From the NCBI RefSeq assembly GCF_001426505.1, contig NZ_LMEV01000004.1:1-33575 (forward strand): a DNA stretch of 33,575 nt. The letters are read 5' to 3'. Source of the stretch: Variovorax sp. Root473 (GTDB taxonomy: Bacteria > Pseudomonadota > Gammaproteobacteria > Burkholderiales > Burkholderiaceae_C). Both the position numbers and the translations under genes were made by a program. Positions 1 through 5,436 of this stretch are shown here, piece after piece. How positions within the stretch are numbered: position 1 is the stretch's first letter; every line of letters starts with the position of its first letter. The notes under the pieces were generated by a model, which searched no databases, was not told where the DNA came from, and saw only the letters and a list, made by a program, of their open reading frames with translations.

Positions 1-156
1 CTCGGCGAAGCGCTTGACGCCGAAGCTCACGGGATGGTCGGCGTTGTTCAGGTGGCCGAAGCGGATCACGCGCTCCTGCTGTGCCTGCGCCGCAGCAGGA
101 ACGACCAGGGCGAGGGCGAGGCCGGCGGTGGCCAGCGAGCGGTAAAGCGTTCTCAA
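1..156 (-). CDS. TRAP transporter substrate-binding protein, DctP family (5' part only)
   Basis: The first 52 codons are visible; the rest lies beyond the left edge. A Sec signal peptide (hydrophobic core, AAAQAQ cleavage region near residue 25) is followed by VIRFGHLNNADHPVSFGVK, which matches the start of DctP-type periplasmic binding proteins of TRAP carboxylate transporters. The start is a TTG at 154-156, chosen because GGAG lies 7 bases upstream and no in-frame ATG fits; an ATG at about 200 is in another frame. It is divergent from the IclR gene at 298, so IclR control of this transporter is a natural inference. The ligand cannot be told. Confidence 0.75.
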   Translation of the reverse strand, partial: MRTLYRSLATAGLALALVVPAAAQAQQERVIRFGHLNNADHPVSFGVKRFAE

Positions 157-243
157 AGTTGTTCTCCAGCGTGCGATGTGAGCGATCCATGCCGGGGCGC
201 CCACAAGCGCCTCCGGCCCCAGACGGCGCGATCTTATCGAGTT

Positions 244-274
244 AGTGGAAAATCTTTCTACTAGTGAAAACACT
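244..274. promoter_or_regulatory. Paired inverted repeats, probable IclR operators
   Basis: AGTGGAAA (244-251) and TTTCTACT (255-262) form an 8-base dyad with one mismatch and a 3-base centre. Directly after it, AGTG-AAAA-CACT (263-274) is a perfect short dyad. The site sits between the divergent TRAP and iclR genes, in a locally AT-rich stretch. IclR proteins commonly bind such short palindromes and repress themselves and a divergent operon. Binding is inferred. Confidence 0.5.
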
Positions 275-282
275 TGGCAAAA

Positions 283-291
283 TGCTAGAGT
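283..291 (+). promoter_or_regulatory. Possible extended -10 element of the iclR gene
   Basis: TGCTAGAGT resembles an extended -10 (TGn followed by TAGAGT at 286-291). Only 6 bases separate it from the ATG at 298, so transcription could start at or next to the start codon. No clear Shine-Dalgarno lies before that ATG. The 263-274 dyad would overlap the -35 position. Weak evidence. Confidence 0.3.
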
Positions 292-297
292 CGTCGC

Positions 298-1080
298 ATG
301 ACCGCCATACTCGAACGCAGCTTCAAGGTGCTCGAACATCTCTCCGGCCACCCCGAGGGCCGCGCGCTTTCCGCGCTGTCGGCCGAGCTGGAAATGCCCT
401 TGAGCGCCACCCATCGCCTGCTGAGTGAACTGGTGCGCTACGGCTACGTGCGGCAAGACCAGAGCCATGGCGACTACATGCTGACCATCAAGCTGGTCTC
501 GCTGGGCCTGAGCTTCCTGAGCAACAGCGGCATCGTCGACGTGGCGCAGCCGCTGCTCGACAGGCTCGCGGTCGAATCGGGCGAGCTGGTGCGGCTGGCG
601 GTGGTCGATGGCGACGAGCTCACCTTCGTCGCGAAGGCGCAAGGCGCCACGCGCGGGCTGCGTTACGACCCGGACATGGGCCTGTCGGTGAACCTCTCGT
701 GCAGCTCCGCGGGCCACGCCTGGCTCTCGACCATGACGGACGAACAGGCGCTGCAACTCGTCGCAAAACAGGGCTTCGGCCAGCCGGAAGATTTCGGCCC
801 CAAGGCGCCGACCACCATGAAGGCGCTGCTCGTGTTTCTGCGTGCCACGCGCAAGCGCGGCTTCTCGATGATCAACGAGGTGTTCTCCCCCGCCATGACC
901 GCCATGGCCGCGCCGGTGCGCGGCGCGCACGGCGGCGTGATCGGCGTCATCACCGTCGCGGGACCGCTGGTGCGGCTCACGGAAGAACGCATGCTCGCGC
1001 TCGGCCCGCGGCTGCTGGCCGCGGCGGACGACGTGGCGCGTGCCAGCGGCGCGTCCGCGCTGTTCAAGCGCCGGGCCTGA
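298..1080 (+). CDS. IclR family transcriptional regulator
   Basis: This 260-residue protein has the usual IclR length and layout. An N-terminal winged helix-turn-helix (about residues 5-65; recognition-helix region LSATHRLLSELVRYGYV) is joined to a C-terminal ligand-binding domain (about 75-250). The start ATG is adjacent to a possible -10, so the mRNA may be leaderless. It is divergent from a TRAP transporter gene across palindromic sites, and probably controls that operon and itself in response to a small organic acid. The effector is unknown. Confidence 0.9.
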   Translation: MTAILERSFKVLEHLSGHPEGRALSALSAELEMPLSATHRLLSELVRYGYVRQDQSHGDYMLTIKLVSLGLSFLSNSGIVDVAQPLLDRLAVESGELVRLAVVDGDELTFVAKAQGATRGLRYDPDMGLSVNLSCSSAGHAWLSTMTDEQALQLVAKQGFGQPEDFGPKAPTTMKALLVFLRATRKRGFSMINEVFSPAMTAMAAPVRGAHGGVIGVITVAGPLVRLTEERMLALGPRLLAAADDVARASGASALFKRRA

Positions 1081-1096
1081 AGGCCCCGCCAGGTCG

Positions 1097-1189
1097 TCAG
1101 TCGACCTCGACCCCGAACAGCACGAAGCCCGCGCCGCCTGCGGGATGGACCATGGTGCAGGCCACCGCCGCAGCAGGCAGCGCGTTCAC
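1097..1189 (-). other. Possible 30-residue ORF or gene remnant in the iclR/response-regulator gap
   Basis: The 169-base gap between the convergent iclR and response-regulator genes holds a short minus-strand frame with a GTG start (1187-1189) and TGA stop (1097-1099). It ends in HPAGGAGFVLFGVEVD, which looks protein-like. There is no convincing ribosome site. It is in frame with the upstream regulator after that gene's stop, so it could be a remnant, a short peptide or chance. I do not recognise a family. Confidence 0.15.
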
Positions 1190-1249
1190 GGCGTGTTCTT
1201 TTCGCAGCCTGTGAGCGACGCCGGTGTGGTGCCCGTCGCCCGCGCCCCT

Positions 1250-1975
1250 TCAATCGACGCGGCGATGGTGCGCGCGTTCCAGCGTGTAGCCCACGCCGTA
1301 AAGCGAGCGCACCCGGAATTCGTCGCCAACGATCGATTCCAGCTTCTTGCGCACGCGGGACACCAGCGCGTCCAGCGACCGGCTGGCGCCCTGCTCGCCA
1401 TTGCACCGGGGACCCTGGGGCAATTGCTGCCGCGACACGGGCATGTCGAGGTAGCGCACGAGCACCCGGGCGATCTCGAATTCGCTCGGCGTCAGGATGG
1501 TTTCGCGGTTCGCGTACGCCACCGCCAGGCGGCTGCGCACGAGCTGAAAGCCGTAGAGGCTTTGCGGCTTCATGTTCCGGCGCAAGGACTTCTGGCCGCA
1601 CAGCAAGGACACCCGCGCCACCACCTCGTCGGGGCTCCACGGGCACACCAGAAAATCGTCGACGTCGAAGACCGACACGCGCGGCGTTTCCAGCACGGTG
1701 CGCGAGCGCGTCAGCGCAATCACCGGCGCCGTGGCCGAACGACTGGCGCTGATGCCGAACAGCATTTCCAGCAGCGAGCCCTCCATCGCCTCGCCCATCA
1801 GCAGGAACAACCCGACGCCCGGCATCGACGCGGCCTCCAGCAGGTCATCCTCGTTCACGACACACAACGGGTTGAAGCCCGCGTCCTTCAACCGGCTTCT
1901 CAGCCAGTCGACCTCCTCATCGGGATCCGTCAGCACCACCACGCGACTGTTCTTCTGCTCCACCCTGTCCACCAT
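1250..1975 (-). CDS. OmpR/PhoB-type response regulator with degenerate receiver
   Basis: A 241-residue protein. Residues about 10-125 resemble a receiver fold (VVVLTDPDEEVDWLRSRL at the start), but the strand that should carry the phosphorylated Asp reads VGLFLLMG, and the usual KP pair appears as CPW. The C-terminal part (about 150-235) is a good winged helix of the Trans_reg_C type, with LTPSEFEIARVL, SLDALVSRVRKKL and VRSLYGVGYTLE. AAGGAAG lies 3 bases before the start. No sensor kinase gene adjoins it. It probably binds DNA without classical phosphorylation; targets are unknown, with the divergent small-gene cluster as a candidate. Confidence 0.8.
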   Translation of the reverse strand: MVDRVEQKNSRVVVLTDPDEEVDWLRSRLKDAGFNPLCVVNEDDLLEAASMPGVGLFLLMGEAMEGSLLEMLFGISASRSATAPVIALTRSRTVLETPRVSVFDVDDFLVCPWSPDEVVARVSLLCGQKSLRRNMKPQSLYGFQLVRSRLAVAYANRETILTPSEFEIARVLVRYLDMPVSRQQLPQGPRCNGEQGASRSLDALVSRVRKKLESIVGDEFRVRSLYGVGYTLERAHHRRVD

Positions 1976-2086
1976 CGGCTTCCTTTTTCATCCGCTCCCC
2001 TGCGCGTCTCACAACGGAGTGAAATGTATTAACGATTATGAACAGTCGACAGGGAAAAGTGCCGATATTGGCCAACGGAAACAGGT

Positions 2087-2137
2087 AGGTCTGTTCTTTT
2101 GTCATCGTGTGCGAACAAACGCACACTAAACAGACCT
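2087..2137. promoter_or_regulatory. Nested inverted repeat (regulatory dyad or RNA hairpin)
   Basis: The outer arms AGGTCTGTT (2087-2095) and AACAGACCT (2129-2137) are perfectly complementary. Inside, GTGTGCG (2107-2113) and CGCACAC (2120-2126) form a perfect 7-base stem with loop AACAAA. The two stems are separated by 11 unpaired bases on the left and 2 on the right. There is no U-tract, so it does not look like a simple terminator. It could be an operator cluster or a structured 5' leader. Confidence 0.5.
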
Positions 2138-2353
2138 CATCTCCTCGCGACGAGGGTCGATGGTTTCCTTGATCAAGCTTGCATTTCGCCAAGGCCGATC
2201 AATCAGGAAGCCCTCTGCGAAATACCCGGAAACTGGCGACGAGACGCACGAACGGTTCACGGGCAGGTGCGGTCCGAGCTCCGAGGCGCAGCACCGCCCA
2301 GCCGTGAAATACTGCGCAATCCCGCTCGGAGATTGGCCACGCCCTTCCCAATT

Positions 2354-2371
2354 TGCTCACAGATGTGAGCA
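2354..2371. promoter_or_regulatory. Perfect 18-base palindrome upstream of the small lipoprotein gene
   Basis: TGCTCACA (2354-2361), GA, TGTGAGCA (2364-2371) is a perfect dyad about 85 bases before the ATG at 2456. Its size and symmetry are those of a dimeric regulator site. The half-sites run TCACA then TGTGA, the opposite order to a CRP box, so CRP is not implied. The binding protein is unknown; the divergent response regulator is one candidate. Confidence 0.5.
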
Positions 2372-2455
2372 TTTCCCTGTGCGATTGTTAATGCTGCAAC
2401 TATCGTCCTGCCCCTGAGCACCCGAGGTGCACAAGAAATCAAACAGGGAGTTCCC

Positions 2456-2623
2456 ATGACCAGATCCACCCCCTCCACGATCACCGTGATGCTCGCGCTG
2501 GCGGCATCCGTTCTCATGAGCGCATGTGTGCACCACCACGCGCCACCGCGTGCAGAACCCGGCCCCGCGCACAAGGGTGGCAACTTCTGCCCGCCGGGCC
2601 AGGCCAAGAAGGGCAACTGCTGA
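2456..2623 (+). CDS. Small lipoprotein with Cys-containing basic tail
   Basis: This 55-residue protein has a hydrophobic N-terminal signal ending in VLMSAC, a plausible lipobox with the lipidated Cys near residue 21. After a His/Pro-rich stretch it ends in NFCPPGQAKKGNC, a CPPGQAKKG-type tail seen in other small proteobacterial envelope proteins. AGGGAG lies 5 bases before the ATG. It is first of three small genes in a row (2456-3141), preceded by a palindrome. The two mature Cys in the tail could form a disulfide or bind metal; function is unknown. Confidence 0.7.
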   Translation: MTRSTPSTITVMLALAASVLMSACVHHHAPPRAEPGPAHKGGNFCPPGQAKKGNC

Positions 2624-2632
2624 TCGCCCGCG

Positions 2633-2878
2633 ATGCTGAATCCATTCCTGCGTGACATGAGTCCCGACGAACTCCCGGCCGGCACGTCGCGGCCGGCTTA
2701 CATCGCGCTGCTGCCTGTGCTGGCCTACGTGCTCGTGGCCGTCGTCTTCCTGAGCATGTCGGTGGTCGTGCCGAGCCTGGTCGTGGCCTGCCTGTTCGCG
2801 ACTGCTGCGGCCATGTCGCTGGGTGCGGGCGTGGTCCTCGGCATGAGCCTCTGGATCTTTCCGCAGCTGTCGTGCTGA
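2633..2878 (+). CDS. Small integral membrane protein
   Basis: This 81-residue protein starts 9 bases after the preceding lipoprotein stop. About 25 polar residues are followed by two hydrophobic segments (about 26-48, ALLPVLAYVLVAVVFLSMSV, and 50-75), predicting a helical hairpin in the inner membrane. It resembles no family I can name. Its tight spacing with the genes on both sides suggests a three-gene transcript of envelope proteins. Confidence 0.6.
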   Translation: MLNPFLRDMSPDELPAGTSRPAYIALLPVLAYVLVAVVFLSMSVVVPSLVVACLFATAAAMSLGAGVVLGMSLWIFPQLSC

Positions 2879-2889
2879 GGGTCGGCTGC

Positions 2890-3141
2890 ATGAGCACATC
2901 GAACGCCTCGGTCTTCCGCGTCCAGAGCTGGCGCACGACCCTGCTCGCGGCCTCGGTCGTGCTGCTGATCGTGATGGCGCTGCTCATGAAGTGGCTCGTC
3001 GAGCTGCAGGTGGAAACGGCGCAGGAGCGGCAACTGCGCGAAGCCGTGGCGCGCGAGGCGCAAGCCCGCTGCTTCTTGCTCGCCACACGTCAGGAAGCGG
3101 ACGCCTGTCGGGCCGCCACCGCGGCGAACGTGACACCCTGA
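2890..3141 (+). CDS. Small single-pass membrane protein
   Basis: This 83-residue protein has one transmembrane helix at about residues 17-37 (TLLAASVVLLIVMALLMKWL), then a charged helical segment (about 38-60, rich in Glu, Gln and Arg) and a Cys-containing tail. I chose the ATG at 2890 over an upstream in-frame start at 2872 because GAGGG lies about 8 bases before it and the upstream option overlaps the preceding gene. Family and role are unknown. It is convergent with fdhD, 36 bases away. Confidence 0.55.
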   Translation: MSTSNASVFRVQSWRTTLLAASVVLLIVMALLMKWLVELQVETAQERQLREAVAREAQARCFLLATRQEADACRAATAANVTP

Positions 3142-3177
3142 CGTGGGTCGCGCGCCCGTGACGACGCCCGATGAACC

Positions 3178-4131
3178 TCAGTCGGTCGCGAACATCTGCG
3201 CCTGTACCCGCGCCTCCCCGTTCGCCTGCGGCTCGGCGTCGAAGCGCTCGAACCCGCAGTAGCACAGGAAGTGGCGGTTGGCGGCGCGGCCGAACAAGGT
3301 CATGCCGAGCTTGCTGGCCAGCTCGTGGCCCATCGCGGTGACGCCGTTGCGCGAGACGATGATCGGCACGCCCATGTGGGCCGATTTCATCACCATCTCG
3401 CTGGTCAGCCGGCCCGTGGTGTAGAAGACCTTGTCGCCGCCATCGATGCCATGCACCGCCATCCACCCGGCAATGGAATCGATGGCGTTGTGTCGTCCGA
3501 CGTCTTCCACGAAGACCAGCATCTCGGTGCCGCGGAACAGCGCGCATCCGTGCACCGAGCCGGCCCGCCGGTGCACGCTGTTGCGCGATTTCATGCGTTC
3601 GAGAATGCGCAGCAGCGTGCCCTGCGCAATGCGCGCCGACTGCGACGTCGGCAGCTGCACGGCGCCGATCTGGGCCATCGCGTCGCCGAAGACGGTGCCT
3701 TGTCCGCAGCCCGTGGTCACGACCCGGTGCGCGGTTTTTTCAGCGAGATTGGTGATGCCCGCGTGCGTCTTCACGGCCGCTGCCTCGACGCTCCAGTCGA
3801 CATCGATGCTCTCGACATCGCTCGCTCGGCGCACCAGGCTCTGATTGAGCAGGTAGCCCAGCACCAGCAGTTCGGGCGCGGCGCCCAGGGTCATGAGCGT
3901 CACGAGTTCGCGCTTGTCGACGAAGACGGTCAACGGCCGCTCCGCCGGGATGTCGATGTCACGGCGCTCGCCGTGCTGGTCGACGATCTCGATGCGGCGC
4001 AGCAGCGGGCCACGCGCCGGGTTCAGCCGCGGCGCGTCGGCGCGCGGGGGCAGCGCCACGGCGTCGAAAGCCAGCGGCACTTCGTCTGCGTCGTCTGCTT
4101 GGGCTGCTTCGTCTTCATCAAGTAAGGCCAT
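3178..4131 (-). CDS. fdhD: Formate dehydrogenase accessory sulfurtransferase FdhD
   Basis: FdhD carries sulfur from a cysteine desulfurase to the molybdenum/tungsten bis-MGD cofactor of formate dehydrogenase. The 317-residue protein shows family motifs VTTGCGQGTVFGD (about 138-150), EDVGRHNAIDSIAGW, YTTGRLTSEMVMKSA and GVPIIVSRNG. The cofactor-linked loop holds one Cys (about residue 142) where E. coli FdhD has Cys-X-X-Cys; the second is Gly. I used the ATG at 4131 rather than a start 90 bases upstream because the extra residues look unlike FdhD; no strong ribosome site is visible. It faces away from the FDH assembly genes. Confidence 0.93.
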   Translation of the reverse strand: MALLDEDEAAQADDADEVPLAFDAVALPPRADAPRLNPARGPLLRRIEIVDQHGERRDIDIPAERPLTVFVDKRELVTLMTLGAAPELLVLGYLLNQSLVRRASDVESIDVDWSVEAAAVKTHAGITNLAEKTAHRVVTTGCGQGTVFGDAMAQIGAVQLPTSQSARIAQGTLLRILERMKSRNSVHRRAGSVHGCALFRGTEMLVFVEDVGRHNAIDSIAGWMAVHGIDGGDKVFYTTGRLTSEMVMKSAHMGVPIIVSRNGVTAMGHELASKLGMTLFGRAANRHFLCYCGFERFDAEPQANGEARVQAQMFATD

Positions 4132-4238
4132 GCGGGGAATGCTACGCCACCACGCTGCCGCGACATGCCGGGGTTTTCGCGTCGGCCATCGAGGGGTACT
4201 GCGCGCAGACTCGCGTGCCATCGGCTATGGTTCGCTCA

Positions 4239-4829
4239 ATGCTTTCTTCGGACACCCCTGCGACCGCGCCCACGGGCCGCCCGACGCTCGACGTCGCGGT
4301 GGTCATGCGCCGCGAGCGCCTGCATGGCCCGTCGAGCCACTGGCAACCGTGGCGCTGGACGCTCGACAGCGTGCAGCCCGACGAGCCCGGCTTCGGCACC
4401 GAACCGCGCCTGCTGCGCGACGACGCCGGCGAGCAGCAATGGCTGCATCCCGGCTTCAAGGTCGAGCTGTTCCGCGACGAGGCCGAGGGCTATCACCTCA
4501 ACGCGATCACGCCGACGCCGTGCTGGTTCGTGCTGTGGCGCATGGACGAGGAAGCGACGCTGTCCACGGAGCCCATTCCCCGCCCCGTCGTGGTCACGCT
4601 CAGCTATTACGAGGCCGGGCGCTGGCTCGATGCGCAGGAAACCGTCGAGCAGGTGCCGGCCCCCGCAGAGGTGGTCGACTGGGTGCGCGCGTTCGTCGAC
4701 GAGCACTACGTGGTCGAGCCCAAGCGCCGTCGGCGGCCCGAGAGCTTCCGGTCGCTGGTCGACCGTTTCGGCAACGCCGCGAGCGTGTCGACCGAGAAAA
4801 AACGCGGACGGGGTGCGGGCGATGTCTGA
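4239..4829 (+). CDS. DUF3305 domain protein, FDH-locus accessory
   Basis: A soluble protein of 196 residues from this start, without signal peptide. The DUF3305 family is found almost only beside respiratory formate dehydrogenase genes; its biochemical role is not established. Recognisable features are VAVVMRRERLHGPSSHWQPW near the start and HPGFKVELFRDEAEGYHLN in the middle. In-frame ATGs at 4215, 4227 and 4239 are all possible; I chose the last because the family start fits it best, and none has a strong ribosome site. Its end overlaps the DUF3306 gene by 8 bases, implying translational coupling. Confidence 0.8.
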   Translation: MLSSDTPATAPTGRPTLDVAVVMRRERLHGPSSHWQPWRWTLDSVQPDEPGFGTEPRLLRDDAGEQQWLHPGFKVELFRDEAEGYHLNAITPTPCWFVLWRMDEEATLSTEPIPRPVVVTLSYYEAGRWLDAQETVEQVPAPAEVVDWVRAFVDEHYVVEPKRRRRPESFRSLVDRFGNAASVSTEKKRGRGAGDV

Positions 4830-5436
4830 GGGTTTTCTCGGACGGTGGTCGCGCCGCAAGCAGGAGGTGCGCGCGGCCGAGACCGTCGTGGAAGAGAAGA
4901 AGGCGTCGCCAGCAGATGACCCCGTTCCGGCGCCCGCCCTCGTCGCGGAACCGGCCGCCCTGCCGCCCGAAGCCGATCCGCACGCCGCGCCGCCATTGAC
5001 GCTCGCGGATGTGGACGCGCTCGGCATCGAGTCCGACTACACGCCCTTCCTCACGAAGCAGGTGGCACCCGAGGTCAAGAACGCGGCCTTCCGCAAGCTC
5101 TTCGCCGATCCGCATTTCAACGTGATGGACGGCCTGGACACCTACGTCGACGACTACTCCCGGTCCACCCCCGTGCCCGAAAGCGTGCTGCGCCAGATGG
5201 CCAGCGCCCAGTTCCTCAAGCTCTTCGACGAAGGCCCCGAAGACATTCCCCCTGAAACCCCCGACGACGCCGAGGCGACGGACGTGGCACAGTGCCAGGG
5301 TTCCGAAACGCTTCCCAGCCCGCCGGTTGCACAGACGCAACCCGCCAGCCAAGAAACCGATGACCACCACGCTGATCTGCGATTGCAACCAGACGATGCC
5401 ACTCGAGCCGAAGACGCTCGGCGCGGCACTGGCTGA
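4822..5436 (+). CDS. DUF3306 domain protein, FDH-locus accessory
   Basis: This 204-residue protein starts with MSEGFLGRWSRRKQEV, the typical DUF3306 opening. A variable Ala/Pro/Glu-rich stretch (about 20-60) is followed by the conserved core (about 65-130) with LGIESDYTPFL, VKNAAFRKLFADPHFNVMDGLDTYVDDY and PVPESVLRQM. The tail is acidic and low in complexity. The gene overlaps DUF3305 by 8 bases and the next gene by 77, an unusually long overlap. The family accompanies FDH genes and is presumed to help assembly; no mechanism is known. Confidence 0.82.
   Translation: MSEGFLGRWSRRKQEVRAAETVVEEKKASPADDPVPAPALVAEPAALPPEADPHAAPPLTLADVDALGIESDYTPFLTKQVAPEVKNAAFRKLFADPHFNVMDGLDTYVDDYSRSTPVPESVLRQMASAQFLKLFDEGPEDIPPETPDDAEATDVAQCQGSETLPSPPVAQTQPASQETDDHHADLRLQPDDATRAEDARRGTG

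Larger units (their letters stand above)
1976..2455. other. 480-base intergenic region between the response regulator and small lipoprotein gene
   Basis: No coding frame here looks real on either strand. The region is less GC-rich than its surroundings and holds a nested dyad (2087-2137) and a perfect 18-base palindrome (2354-2371), listed separately. It should contain the promoters of the regulator (minus) and of the small-gene cluster (plus), but I could not assign convincing -35/-10 pairs. Between 2138 and 2350 I see no clear structure beyond short dyads such as TTGATCAA near 2168. Confidence 0.5.

Noticed and set aside
1071..1088. Hairpin GGGCCTGAAGGCCC at the iclR stop as terminator
   Set aside because: The loop would be only about two to four bases and there is no T run after it.
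2354..2371. CRP/FNR site
   Set aside because: The half-sites are in the order TCACA then TGTGA with a short centre, the reverse of the CRP arrangement, so a different regulator is more likely.
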